In this document: piece after piece, positions 1-10,678 of the stretch
How positions within the stretch are numbered: the stretch's first letter is position 1
Layout of the letters: the number at the start of each line of letters is the position of its first letter
Assembly (NCBI RefSeq): GCF_035046505.1
Contig: NC_089821.1
Coordinates: forward strand, 7,145,718 to 7,209,717
DNA from: Tiliqua scincoides
Lineage: Eukaryota; Chordata; Lepidosauria; Squamata; Scincidae
Direction of reading: 5' to 3'
Length of the DNA stretch: 64,000 nucleotides
Program-made: the position numbers and the translations under genes
Notes under the pieces: model-generated
Seen by the model: only the letters and a program-made list of their open reading frames with translations
What the model was told of the DNA's origin: nothing
Databases searched by the model: none

Positions 1-1230
1 GGAGCCTCGCCGCAGTGAGCAAGCGGCCCCTCCCCCTCCCCTTTGAAACTATTCCAGACGGTGGGCACAAAACTTAGTGCTTTGCACCCCCCCCCCAAGA
101 ACACAACTGGCTCTGTGGCTTAGAGACAGGGTCTGCTGGATTGTGCCCAGTGTTGCCACTCCCACTGAGAGACAAGGCTTGCTTTTAAATGCACATTTTT
201 CGTTCCGTCCAGTTCCATCGCACTGCTACAGTACTGCTGTCATAACGGAAAGGAGCAGCTTCGAAAAGCCACTTTAAAAACCTTATCACCGTGAAGCAGT
301 GCAGAGAGTTGCATAACATAATACCTTAAAATACTTACCTTTTCATTGGAGCTGCAGCATATTTACATACTTGATTGTAAGGCCTACTTATTCTGGAATT
401 CCTGCTTCCCACCACCTCTCCTTAAATATTACCTACATCATGTATTATGTAGTTCTTCATTCCTCATATGCATGCTCAGGGTATTGTACAGGTAGCAATA
501 GATATCCCTAATACTGCTCCTTGGAGGAGAATACAAAGATGAAGATTTTGCACAAGGTTTGGCTGGGGCACTCTTGGTGTAAAATTCATGATCAGAAAGG
601 ATACGAAAGGAAGACAATGCAAAGAAAAGAATTTGTTCTGAAGAACTGCGGTTTGGGAATACAAAGGAAAAATAATAAATCATGTTGCTTCAGAAAAATA
701 CTTGGGCAGGAAGACATTTTTAGTGAGTGATATTTTATGCTCTGCAGAACATTCCCTTGAAACATTAAATATTTTAAGACTCCCTATGTTGAAGCTTTGT
801 TTCACTGGAGTTGGTATTTTCTTTTAAATCACAAGCAGGACATTTTCTTCCTTTCTTTTTTATTTCTGACACTATGGGCCTGTGCCACCATCGCAGAGAC
901 TGTCACTAAAATACTGGAATGGTGGGACAATGTATTGATATTCATTATTTATACACTTTGTAGGTATCTGAAGAGTACAGAAAATGGAACTTGCCGTTCA
1001 AACTTAAGGTATAGTATTAAGGCAGCACGATCCTGAGAAATCTATTTTAAAAATTCTGCTCAGTGGGACCCAAGGATGGTCCAGATGTTCTACTTGAAGA
1101 TTTGGGCCTGTGATGGCTCTTACTAGATGCTTGAAGAGTCCCACTTCTGTTCAGAGAAGACAAGACTATGTGGTAGAATGAGAGTTCTGTTTTAAGATGA
1201 GGAAATATTGAATCATCCTTGTGCATGTCT
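1..1230. other. Upstream flank, no gene seen
   Basis: No coding region, RNA gene or repeat was recognised with confidence here. The short open frames are under 90 codons, lack recognisable motifs and overlap on both strands, as expected by chance. Confidence 0.5.
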
Positions 1231-1233
1231 CCT

Positions 1234-1757
1234 ACAGCCCAGTCCTATCCAAGTTCCCCTGCACTGATGCAGTGGTGCCAAGCTGCATCCTGCAAGGGCA
1301 TTTTGCATGCTGGAGGTCTGTGCAAGGAAAGGGGTCATTCATTCTGCTGCCCCAAGGAAAGCTCCAGCAGCCACAATGGAACAACTGGATTTGTGGCTCC
1401 TGTTCAGTACGAGTCCATGTTGCCCTGTGTCAGAGAATTGGGCCTGGGAAGGGGGATAAGATATGGTATGTGCTGATGCCGCCAATCCTGCCCCCCTCCC
1501 ATTGATTCACCCACTCCTTCCCCCATCACCACCCTCCCACTACACCCTTCCCTTCCCCCTCCCCATTTTGCATCCCATGCTGGCTTACCTTTTTCAGTGT
1601 GCACTGCTCCTTGCTTTGACACCAGCGGGATGGAGCAGGTCTTTCCACCAGTACTCCCTAACTGGCATGCTCTATGACACATGTGTGACAACCTGCACCA
1701 GTGGCATGTGTGTTCTGTCAGTGCAAGCAGAGGACAGGATTGGGCCATTAGTTAGCT
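1234..1757. mobile_element. Non-autonomous DNA transposon (about 520-bp MITE), copy 1
   Basis: The left end reads GCCCAGTCCTATCC and the right end reads GGACAGGATTGGGCC, so the termini are inverted repeats. A pyrimidine-rich middle section separates them. Elements with the same termini and similar length lie at 3815-4372 and 16843-17362. There is no coding capacity. The superfamily is uncertain. TTA next to the right end would fit a PIF/Harbinger-like TWA target, but the duplication is not clear in this copy. Confidence 0.5.
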
Positions 1758-2810
1758 ACACATGCATGTTAATCAAGTGGATGGCCTCCCAGCTAGCTTC
1801 TGTCATTCTGGAGATGCCTCCACAAATGGAAGGAGCATTCCACTCATGCAAGGCACTTTTGAGACACCTCTGGGCCAGTATAAAGGACTTGCGCTGGCCC
1901 AAGAGGGTATCTGGATCGCGCTCTTTGTTTTTGGTCTTCTGCAAAACTTTGGACAAGTTGGACAGCCAAATAAAGTGTTATGGTTCTTGCAGCCAAATCC
2001 TAAGAAACCAGTACATAAGTGCTTTGGTTGGCACCTAGCCACAGATATCCCAGTGCACAAAACATCATGTTAGAGTAATGGAAATAGCTGGCTGTTGGAA
2101 AGGTAGATAACAAGGGAGAAATCAATTCAGCTGAACTAAAAGGTCAGAACCCTGTGCCAAATATACAGATGGCAATAAATTGGACTTGAAAGAAACAGCC
2201 AGAAGAAAAGATCACAGGCAAAATATTAATAAGTGAGAGCAGCCCTGGAGCACTGAGATCTTTGACACTTTCCCATCCAGATAAACTGAACGAAAAAAGG
2301 TGAAAGTTAGCCAGGGGACTTGTGCACTCTGGAAATTCCTGGGGAGAAAGATTTGTGATGACCTCACATCCTGCCAAACTGCAGCATGGCTGATCAGAAC
2401 AAATTTAAAACGAGATCCCCAAGGTCTCTACAGGTAGGAAAATTACTCATGCACTTCCACACGGGAACCCGGGAGAAAAGCTGTCATCTAAAAGTTAAGG
2501 CATACCAAATTTATTGGCAATGCAGGTAGAACTAAATTGGCAGGTAGATTAAGGTTCCAGTCCCTCTAGTGCACAATGCTGAACAATTTATAGGAGATGA
2601 CTTTATATTTGTTTGTATCCCTCCCTTCCTCTAATGAGAAAATTCTGGTATTTTAGCCACAACAACTTTGTGTGAAAATATAGTGCCCTTTTCTGTGGCT
2701 TAATGGCTAAGGTCTAATTCGCAATTTATAGAGCAGCGAAATTTATTAAATGCCCATCAGTATTTGCAGTGGTATGCACCATTAAGTGAAAAGGGGCAGA
2801 TGCAAGATGC
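1758..2810. other. Intergenic, no gene seen
   Basis: No gene or RNA was recognised. A weak inverted pair (about 2690-2712 and 2778-2798, sharing CTTAATGG) may be an eroded DNA transposon, but it is too degraded to classify. Confidence 0.4.
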
Positions 2811-2960
2811 TGGTTGGCAACCTTCAGTCTCGAAAGCCTATGGTATAAGCCTACAGCACCCAGTATTCCCAGGCGGTCTCCCATCCAAGTACTAACCAGG
2901 CGTGACCCTGCTTAGCTTCTGACATCAGATGAGATCGGCATGTGCAGGGTAACAGTTGCT
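2811..2960 (-). mobile_element. 5S rRNA-derived SINE, copy 1
   Basis: On the minus strand, about 2847-2950 is recognisably 5S rRNA. It contains the complement of GGATGGGAGACCGCCTGG and of TTAGTACTTGGATGGG, the internal promoter and 3' half of the gene. The 3' end continues into a non-5S tail (2811-2846) containing the complement of ACTATGG and GAGACTGAAGGTTGCC. The same tail occurs in copies at 12170 and 12322 and at the 3' end of the LINE at 10679-11232. The 5S homology breaks down after CAGGGT near 2950, so the true 5S 5' end is lost or replaced. A 5S-headed SINE group is known in lizards (from memory). Confidence 0.85.
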
Positions 2961-2993
2961 GTTTTTGCAGCTCTCTGGTGAAGATATGAAGTT

Positions 2994-3160
2994 GCCTAAT
3001 CCTATCCAACTTTCCAGCACTGATGCAACTGTGCCAACAGGGTGTACGCTGCATCCTGTGGTGGTGGCTGTCATGGAGGCCTCCTCAACCTTTGATCCCT
3101 TACCTTGGGGCTTCATTTCAGCTGCATTGGTGCTGGAAAGTTGGATAAGAGTGGGCCCCC
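2994..3160. mobile_element. PIF/Harbinger-like MITE (about 178-bp family), copy 1
   Basis: The ends are inverted repeats: CCTAATCCTATCCAACTTTC on the left and GAAAGTTGGATAAGAG on the right. Six more copies lie at 5163, 7097, 16383, 21283, 29394 and 58203. The interior contains the recurrent TGCATCCTGTGG block. There is no coding capacity. The family call rests on the target duplication of the 5163 copy. Confidence 0.7.
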
Positions 3161-3169
3161 ATATTGAGT

Positions 3170-3221
3170 CATGTCATTGGTCTATCTAGCTCAGTTAGGG
3201 TATCACTGCAACTCTCTAGAG
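3170..3221 (-). mobile_element. tRNA-derived SINE, 3' part, split by a hAT insertion
   Basis: The block GGTCTATCTAGCTCAGT is a typical 3' body of lizard tRNA-headed SINEs read in reverse. It is cut at 3221 by the hAT element 3222-3685 and resumes at 3694 with the tRNA head in reverse. Confidence 0.6.
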
Positions 3222-3685
3222 CAGTGGTTCTCAAACTGGTGGGTCGTGACCCACCAGTTCGTGTAACACTTCCCCCATCCCTTTAAGGGGCGGGGGAAGG
3301 AGGGAGGCAGCGACGTGATCCCCAGGATAGTGTCACTAAGGGAGGCTAGTAGGGGTGCTTGTGCCTTACTTTACACGATGCTGGGCTGAAGCAGGCTGCA
3401 GGAGGTGCGGGGAGCCCTGCGCAGCCCTCTACAGCGCTCCCCGATGCTTGGAACCTGCAAAAGAAGTGGGCGGTTCCAAGTGCCAGGGAGCGCTGTGGAG
3501 GGCTGCACAGGGCTCCCTGCACCTCCTGCAGCCCGCTACAGCCCAGCCTCGTGTAAAGTAAGGCACAAGCACCCCTCCTCACCCCCCTTAGCGACACTAT
3601 CCTGGGGATTGCATCACTGCCCTAGCCCCTCCCACACAAGAACTTACTGAGGGAGTAAAGCTCCCTCAAAATTTGAGAAACTCTG
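3222..3685. mobile_element. hAT-like palindromic MITE inserted in a SINE
   Basis: The termini are CAGTGGTTCTCAAAC and, in reverse, CAGAGTTTCTCAAA. The flanks are CTCTAGAG and CTCTAGCG, an 8-bp target duplication with one mismatch, as hAT transposases make. Nearly the whole 464 bp folds on itself. For example, GTGCTTGTGCCTTACTTTAC near 3356 has its complement near 3556-3575. The interior is very GC-rich. It carries no transposase. The copy at 17370 is related. Confidence 0.8.
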
Positions 3686-3693
3686 CTCTAGCG

Positions 3694-3790
3694 TTTCAAT
3701 AGCGGGGGTTTCCCCAGCCCTACCTGGAGATTCCAGGGACTGAACCTCTGCATGTAGCTCTACCTCTGCGTACGCTCTACCAATGTCTAT
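3694..3790 (-). mobile_element. tRNA-derived SINE, head part
   Basis: The reverse strand reads tRNA-like box A and box B segments followed by CTCCAGGTAGGGCTGGGG, which is typical of tRNA-headed lizard SINEs. Together with 3170-3221 it forms one SINE split by the hAT element. It is degenerate and unlikely to be a functional tRNA. Confidence 0.65.
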
Positions 3791-3814
3791 AAGAAAATCA
3801 TAACATTGGAAAGT

Positions 3815-4372
3815 CACAGCCCAATCTTAGGCTGCCTGTTGCACCAGGACCGCCGTGCGCAACAGGGCAGCCACCAGCGGCTCCTTGGCGGAAGGGGAGT
3901 TTTGCCTCCTTCCCTTGGGTAAGGCAAGTAGCCCCACAATGGGGCTACTCGATTCTGCGGCGCTTGGGCTGCTGTAGAATTAAGAGTTGGGCCTGAGGCC
4001 CTACTCAGGCCCGACACAGAGGCTCCGGATGCAGAGGAATGGAGTCTGCCGGTCCTGCCTCCACCCCGTCCCATTCTCTCCCACAGGCACTCCTCCTCCT
4101 CGTCCTTTCCCTGCCCTCCTCCTGCCCTGGAACGCTTTCTCCCTGCCTCTCCCCATGCCTCCACCTACCTCTATGCTGCCCAGTAGTTCGGGCAACCATT
4201 GAGCAGCAGAGCAGCAGCAGTCCACTGGCACTAGCCTAGCACTGGCTGGCACTGAGCTAGCACTGGCGCTGGACCAGTGCTGAGGGCTGCAGGTGTGTCT
4301 TACGGCACATTTGTGACAGTGCACACCAGTGGTAAGCCAGCGCGCACTGTTTAGAATTGGGCCCACAATAAT
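3815..4372. mobile_element. Non-autonomous DNA transposon (about 520-bp MITE), copy 2
   Basis: The ends are inverted (AGCCCAATCTTAGG and TAGAATTGGGCCC), with a C/T-rich middle. The right half contains a GTGACAGTGCACACCAGTGG block also seen near the right ends of 1234-1757 and 16843-17362. No coding capacity was seen. Confidence 0.5.
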
Positions 4373-4777
4373 CAAACCAGACTCTCTGGAAAGAGAACTG
4401 AGGGCCCCACAATGGAGAAGCCACCCCTCCAGTTGCTATGTGGTTCACCCTTGATAGCTAAACCCAGAGGAGGAACTCTGAAAATTATCTCAGGACATGA
4501 ATGGATTAATATGGGAACAGATGTTCCTTCAGTTTCCCAAGTGTATCAATGTATCAACTTGAGACAAATGCTTTTGCCATGGAAAGTATGAATGGCAAAA
4601 CTGAGTATGGACAAACTTTTGCTTCCGCACCCCACGTTCTACAAACTAAATTAGAAAGCACTATTTAAATGAATTATTAAAAAAAATCAAGATGCAATTC
4701 TGCTGTCCAAAATTATGGTAGAGGGGAGATGAAGTGAACTTGTTGTGATGTCAATGAAATTCTCAAGAATGGAATTA
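4373..4777. other. Intergenic, nothing recognised
   Basis: This is a short AT-rich spacer between two DNA elements. No gene, RNA or repeat was recognised. Confidence 0.45.
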
Positions 4778-5412
4778 CAGGAGTGCGTTGCTTAGCAACG
4801 TTCCAACCAACAACAGACCACCTATACAATGGTCCGCTGCTGGATTACTGTACAGTGAAAACTCCTTACCGTTGTGATGGTGGTGTCGGAATGCCTCATT
4901 GGGAGGTGCCAGAGGCATCTTCCAAATTGCAACAGTCCTGCAACCCACTCTACTGGCCTCCATGGGCCTCGGAATAGCCTGCAAAAGCTACTTCTGGTTT
5001 TCAGAAGCTATTTCTGGTTTGCTTCAGAAAACCAGAAGTAGCTTCCAGAGCCTTCTGCAGGCCCACAGACAGTGGGTCACGGGCATTGCACAATCTGGAA
5101 GTGGCCTTTGGATCCTCCTAATGATGCATTCCAGCACCATCAACACAAAGGTAAGGAATTAAGGGCCTAATCCTATCCAGTTTTCCAGGGCTGGTGCGGC
5201 TGTGCCAATGGGGTGCACACTGCATCCTGTGGTGGAGGGGCAGTCACTGGGGCCTTCTCAAGGTATGGGAACATGTGTTCTCTTACCAATGGGCTGCACT
5301 GTGGCTGCACAGGTGCTGGAAAGTTGGATAGGATTGGGCCCTAAGTTGGCTTAGCAATGAAATAGCTTAATGATGGGTTATGAAGAATCCACCATTAAGC
5401 TACACACACCTG
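4778..5412. mobile_element. Tigger/mariner-type MITE carrying a nested PIF-like MITE
   Basis: The left end CAGGAGTGCGTTGCTTAGC and right end GCTACACACACCTG are inverted repeats of Tigger type. TA dinucleotides lie on both sides (4776-4777 and 5413-5414), the Tc1/mariner target. The PIF-like MITE 5163-5341 sits inside, so the element was about 456 bp before that insertion. There is no transposase frame. Confidence 0.75.
5163..5341. mobile_element. PIF/Harbinger-like MITE, copy 2 (nested)
   Basis: This is the best copy for defining the family. It runs from GGGCCTAATCCTATCC to GGATAGGATTGGGCCC and is flanked on both sides by TAA, a 3-bp TWA target duplication as made by PIF/Harbinger transposases. 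It is inserted inside the Tigger-like element 4778-5412. Confidence 0.75.
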
Positions 5413-6867
5413 TATTGAACACACACACACACACCTTCCTCAAATGGCCATACTTCTGATACTATCTGAAATAACTTCTGTACCTGTGCTAAAGAATCTT
5501 CAGTGTGAAAGCAGAAGGTGTTTTTGTGATTCTGAATTATACCCTAATTAAAGTACAATGGCAAACATCCGTGAGATGGAAATGCCCCTTTTTTTTTCCC
5601 AAAGCTACTCTGAGAAATGAAAGCACTGAGCTCTGGAAATTTTGTAAATCACGTCTTTGAATGAGAATACTTTACACTGCCAATTCAGATATTGTGCATA
5701 AGCACATTTTAAACCATTTTTAAGAGGATGAGCAATTTAAAGCTTTTTGCATTAATTTTGGGCTGATTTACAGTACATGCTACTGACGCATTAAGAGACT
5801 TAATGAACTTTACTAGGATAAAAATACTCCATTCAAATTAGTTTAGAGAACTTCAGCTAGTTTAATGGAATGTTTCAGTGGTGAACAGGAGAACAAATAG
5901 CATCTTGCTATTTTATACTTAAAGAAATTCTTATAGCAAATACATCTACTGTACCAAAAGTAATAACATTCATTTTTATGAGTCATTAGCCCTTCATTCT
6001 AAGAATAAAACAGAGGAATAACTTTAAATCATGGGTATTTTAATATTGTATGGGGGAGGAGCATGAGCCAAGGATTGAATCCAGCATTGTTTTAACATTA
6101 TTTATGCACAGTGTGAGAGGGGATAATTTAATGCACAATTCCAAGGGCAGGCAATTTGTTTGGCACCAAATACCATTTGGCTCAGCGGTTCTTAAACCAT
6201 CAGTGCTCCCCGAGGTATTTTCAAGTAGCCCCTGGGCCCATGATGAAAATAACAGAGAAAAATTATGAGGAGCTGAAGATTTCTTTGAAAAGTTCCACCA
6301 AGGGTTGCAAAGGTAAGCTTTGTTTGTCATTTAAAGATTGAGAGCAATTGCAGTTGAGACACTCAGAATTAAATAAATAAACCACTGCTACCATCCTGAG
6401 TACACTTTTCTCCCTCCCCCCCCCCCCGTACACTTGTCTCTTTGTTGGAGTGCAGCCAAAGAGGACAAAGGCAGAAGTTGAGTTTTAATTCAGAAGCCTT
6501 TCAAGTGCCCTCTTGTGCAGCCACTGCAAAAGAAAATGAACGCAGTGGCTCAAAAATAAGAAGCAAACTAGAATCCCAGTTTCTTACATGTTTAAGTTTA
6601 AGAACCTTGCATTTTTATCACTACCTGTGATGGATCACTGAAATGTCACTATCACTTCCAGAACTGACTCTTGAGCGTATTAATTTTGTTTTTGTCATTG
6701 TACCAAGAAAACAGTGACAAAATCACAGAGAAAGGTTATGCGTTTTTGATCAGTAACACTCTGGTCCAACACGCTAGTCCAATATCAAGGGTCTATGGCA
6801 GCCAGGGGTGCCGCACTCATGCCAAACGCACCTGGGTCCTCCACCAGATGGCAGGGGTGGCAGCCTC
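5413..6867. other. Intergenic, mostly unrecognised
   Basis: There is a short (AC)n run at about 5419-5434, a C run near 6415-6427, and a degraded hAT-like terminus near 6182-6240 (AGCGGTTCTTAAACCATC). Otherwise this is AT-rich sequence in which I see no gene. Confidence 0.45.
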
Positions 6868-7362
6868 CGGTACATAAGAACAGCCCTGCTGGATCAGGCC
6901 ATAGGCCCATCTAGTCCAGCTTCCTGAATCTCACAGCAAGTCTAAAGAGCATCTCTCTATCCACTCTATTCTTTCCATGCATAATTTTGTATGTCTTAAT
7001 CATGTCCCCCCTCAGGCACCTCTTTTCTAGGCTGAAGAGGCCCAAACGCCATAGCCTTTCCTCATAAGAAAGGTGCCCCCACCCAGTAATTCTCTGGTCC
7101 AAATCCTAAGCAACTTGCCAATACTGACATAGCAGTGCCAATGGGCCATGTGCTGCATACTGCAGTTGGGGGGCAGTCACAGAGACCTCCTCAAGGTAAG
7201 GGAATATTCGTTCCCTTTCCTTGGAGCTTTATTGCCATGTTGATGCTGGAAAGTGGGTTCGGATTGCACCCTTAGTCGCTTTCTTTTCCGTCTTTCCCAT
7301 TTCCGCTGTGTCCTTTTTGAGATGTGGCCACCAGAACTGGACACCATACTCCAGGGTGGTTC
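6868..7362 (-). mobile_element. CR1-type LINE 3' fragment, copy A, interrupted
   Basis: The reverse strand encodes the end of a CR1-like reverse transcriptase protein (for example YEERLWRLGLFSLEKR and GDMIKTYKIM). At 6868-6930 it has the 3' end GATGGGCCTATGGCCTGATC followed by CTGTTCTTATG. A segment before the 3' UTR is deleted. The PIF-like MITE 7097-7271 interrupts it. Upstream CR1 sequence resumes at 7272 (complement of GTCCAGTTCTGGTGGCCAC). It is non-functional. Confidence 0.85.
7097..7271. mobile_element. PIF/Harbinger-like MITE, copy 3, nested in CR1
   Basis: Inverted ends (GGTCCAAATCCTAAGC and GGTTCGGATTGCACCC) and the family's TGCATACTGCAG interior block are present. It lies inside CR1 copy A between CCCAGTAAT and TAGTCGCTTTC, which adjoin in intact CR1 relatives. 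It is more diverged than the 5163 copy. Confidence 0.65.
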
Positions 7363-7831
7363 ACAGCAGGGAGGGGAGAGGGTAGGGATTGGGGAACAGG
7401 TTGGAGGGTGTGGATTTTGGCAGCAAATATGCATGCCAGATCTTATCCGCTGGTGGAGAAGCTGGTGGCCTAGCTTTCAAGAGTGTGCAGCCATGCCAAA
7501 AATGGCTGGGGGAACGGGGAGGTTGTCCTCAGTGTGATCTCTTGGAGTGGTTGTAATTCTTGACTCAGTCACTCAGAGCCAGGCCAGCTGATTCTTCTGA
7601 AGCGGCCTGGGTCCGAGTGGTGTGTGACCATGCCAAAAATGGCTGCTGTGGCTACAGCCATTCTTGACAGGGAGAGCCAGGTCAGCTGCTTCTTCTGAAT
7701 CAGTTGGCCTGTCTCAGAGCATACAGGAAGTAAGTGATTACGTCATCACATCACTGCAATTACCTCCAGGTAGGAGGGGACGGCAGGACAACTGGCATGC
7801 CCCAGGGTGCCATGCTGGTCAGCTACGCCCT
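7363..7831. other. Intergenic, unclassified
   Basis: It contains two imperfect copies of a CATGCCAAAAATGGCTG block (about 7493-7510 and 7629-7646), each next to AGAGCCAGG(C/T)CAGCTG, so a local duplication of roughly 135 bp is likely. No gene was seen. Confidence 0.4.
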
Positions 7832-7832
7832 G

Positions 7833-7921
7833 GCTGTGATCCTAAATACACTTACCTGGGACTAAGCCCCATTGAACACATTGGTACTTACTTCTCAGTA
7901 GACATGCATAGGATTGTGCTG
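7833..7921. mobile_element. Short palindromic MITE (about 85-bp family), copy 1
   Basis: The ends GTGATCCTAAATACACTTAC and CATGCATAGGATTGTGC are mutually inverted. The core reads GACTAAGCCCCATTGA and ACTTACTTCTCAGTAG. This short fold-back family recurs at 28106, 29237, 36884 and 61400 and, in pieces, elsewhere. From memory it is common in squamate genomes. Confidence 0.65.
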
Positions 7922-8004
7922 CAAGATCTTTTTCAGTTGCAGTTTGAAACCTTGACTTTGAAACTCTTTCCCCAGAGAAGCTCCTCTGGCCCCAAACTTA
8001 ATTA

Positions 8005-8327
8005 CAAGTGTGCGTCACTTAATAACAGGGATGTGTTCTCCAATCCCTGTTCTTATGTGATTAGGTTGTTAAATGAACTTTCCAGCCAATCTAGTACCTT
8101 TATTGCGTTAACAGACACTCCCTGCCAGAAACTGCCAGGCTGCACAGGATACTGGAGACAGATTGCCTCTTCTTTGCATTAAGAGACTCTTTGTTGTGTA
8201 AACAGATACTCTGCTGCAGGTGACAGGAGACCTAACTGCCTCATTAAGGGCCTCTTTGTTGTACTTTGACAACCATCTTATATATGGTCCATCATTAAGC
8301 GGAAGGTTGTTGTGTGACACACACCTG
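8005..8327. mobile_element. Tigger-type MITE
   Basis: The left end is CAAGTGTGCGTCACTTAATA and the right end is GTGTGACACACACCTG. TA lies on both sides (8003-8004 and 8328-8329). At 323 bp it has no room for a transposase. It belongs to the same terminal-repeat type as 4778-5412 and 46904-47206. Confidence 0.75.
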
Positions 8328-8610
8328 TACTTTCAGACACTGGGCAATTACTGCTTTCTTTACCTAGGCTTTTTAATCTTTACACTTATGAAATTCCATC
8401 TATAGTTCTGCTGGTTTAATAGTATTGTTAGTATTGTAAAATATCCTTTAAATTGATCAGCTGAAGTACAATTTTGTAGAAACGTTGTCAAAAATTAATA
8501 CAATACACCTGAATAAAATAAATACACCACATAATGGACACCCCAGCTTCAACAGATGAGCCTTCTAGCCAATGGAGTGATCAAGTCTTGCTAGTTTTCA
8601 AGTGACTCCC

Positions 8611-8667
<57 letters not shown>

Positions 8668-9563
8668 ATTGACATTGCTTTGAGAACTGAGGTTAAGGGA
8701 TACTGAAAAAAGCCAACTGCTTCATGCTATGCATGGCCCACATCACCTCAAAGCTACAAAGGGGGCTGTGTGAGGGCATGGTAAAGATGGGTTGGATGGC
8801 AAACGTGTATGTCAAACCAAAGAGGTAACCTCTTCCTTTCATTATAATGGCCCATTCAACCCCCAGTCTCAAAAAAAACCTCATTTCTACGTGTGAATTA
8901 GCCCTAGATTACTGCCTCAAATGTGCAAATTGACTTCACCTTTCTACTCTCAACTTACCCTTCTGGTCAGACATTTCTTCTTTCTTTTATGAAATCACAT
9001 GAAACTCCAAGGAAGCTGTGAAACAAATAGAAGAACTGAAATAAAAGGTCTTAGGATAACTCATAATTGACAAAAACTGTCTGGGCAGAAAACCGTGGCA
9101 GTCAGCCCATCAGTTGGAAAGTTAATTCAACTTCAGATAAAGGAATTTTAAAGGTGAAAAGGACAGTTAAACTTTAGATGGGGGAAAAAAATGAAGGAAC
9201 ACAGTAAATCCTCAGAGATGAGTGGAAGGAATAACACTGATAGTGCTTTCTTCCTTTAATTAGAAGGAAATTTCATTCCTTTATATATAATCCAGACAAA
9301 CTCAGACAAACAGCCACCATATTTGAGTCTTTTTCAAAGTATAAACAAAGAGGCAACTATAATAAGAATGCGATAACTACAATTTTACCTATGTATAAGC
9401 AATCCAGACATTTTTTTAAACAAACACTAAAATCTATTATTGGCCAACTATTTATATAGAGCATCCTGATGAATTCCTTTAAGAAATTCGCTCTATCGCG
9501 CTTAATAAGTATAAAAACATACATGAAACATATGATTTATTATTTCTATACTATCTTTTACTA
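8328..9563. other. Intergenic, no gene seen
   Basis: Apart from the (CT)n tract at 8614-8662 this is AT-rich sequence with no recognisable gene or transposon. Confidence 0.45.
8614..8662. repeat. (CT)n microsatellite
   Basis: An uninterrupted run of CT dinucleotides about 49 bp long. Confidence 0.95.
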
Positions 9564-10117
9564 CAGGGGTGGGCAAACTTTGGCAGGAGGGCCACATCAT
9601 CCCTCTGACATTGTGTCAGGGGCAAGAAAAAAAAGAATTAATTTACATTTCAAATTTGAATAAATTTACATAAATTTACATAAATTAATACATTAGAGAC
9701 AGAACTTATATGAATGAATGAATTTTACTGAACTTATTTATAATACACATGAAAACTATAATACAGGCATGTAGAACCACATGAGAACTATGAACTGTTT
9801 GCCACGCACCTCTTGCACAGTGAAAACATACAGACCAAGCCAGAAACACATGGGGACATGAGTTTTCAGAGGCAATGGAGGGGAGTTTAAAATAATGCCC
9901 AGGGAAAAGCAGAAAACATACAGAGACTATGAAAGGCCTTGCTCTAACTCGGCCTGCAGCTTGCATCTGGTGGTCATGACCAGTAGTTGTGGGCCAGCAT
10001 GGCCTTCAACAGTCTCTGATGAACCAGAGGTTCATTGAAAACTGGGAACTCCCTGTGGGCCAGATTGGGGGTCCCCAAGTGCCACAAATGGCCCCCGGGC
10101 CGGGGTTTGCCCACCCG
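9564..10117. mobile_element. hAT-Charlie-type non-autonomous element
   Basis: It starts CAGGGGTGGGCAAACTTTGG and ends GGGGTTTGCCCACCCG, a Charlie-type terminal repeat (the last bases of the right end are altered). A perfect 8-bp duplication TTTTACTA lies on each side (9556-9563 and 10118-10125). The interior includes the typical GGAGGGCCACAT block and AT-rich filler. No transposase frame was seen. Confidence 0.85.
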
Positions 10118-10125
10118 TTTTACTA

Positions 10126-10678
10126 CATAAAAATTTTCACTCCACAATGTCCTTGCGAGTTAACTTATGCTGAGAGATGGTAAATTGTCCAGGGTTACTT
10201 ATTAAGGAACACACACACACTTAACTGTGACTGTGAGGCAAAATGGCACTCTAAGTAAGTGCAAGAGATGTGTATGGACCCCTCCTTCTCATCAGAAGAA
10301 TACTGGTTATGTCTAAATTGGTCCTAAGGTTCAGGTCTGCGGGAAATTTGAACCCATACATCTAAATTCAACATCCTATCCCAACAGTTTTCAAACTGGA
10401 GGTCCAGGACCCACCAGTAGGTTGTGAACCCATCTTGTGGTTCGGGAATGTGTGAGTTATTTAACCCACAATGCATGGTTGGTAGGTTTAATCTGACTTG
10501 GTGGATCACCAGTTGTGCAACAGTGACCCAAGTACATCTTTTGTAGGACCAAAAATGAATACCAAAGCCTATTTCAGGAAAAGGTGCTACAAAAAGGACA
10601 ATGGGCTGTATCAAAATAAAATTACTCAAAGCCAAACCCTACTGAAATTAATGGGACTTGTGTACATTAGGAAAACCC
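10126..10678. other. Intergenic with a hAT-like remnant
   Basis: About 10382-10530 resembles a degraded hAT-type element (ACAGTTTTCAAACTGGAGG, then a GGACCCACCAG block). The right end is not clear. There is a short (AC)n run near 10209. No gene was seen. Confidence 0.4.

Noticed and set aside
2847-2950. A 5S rRNA gene on the minus strand
   Set aside because: The 5S 5' end is missing or replaced, a LINE-like tail is attached, and the same chimera recurs at 12170 and 12322. It is a SINE.
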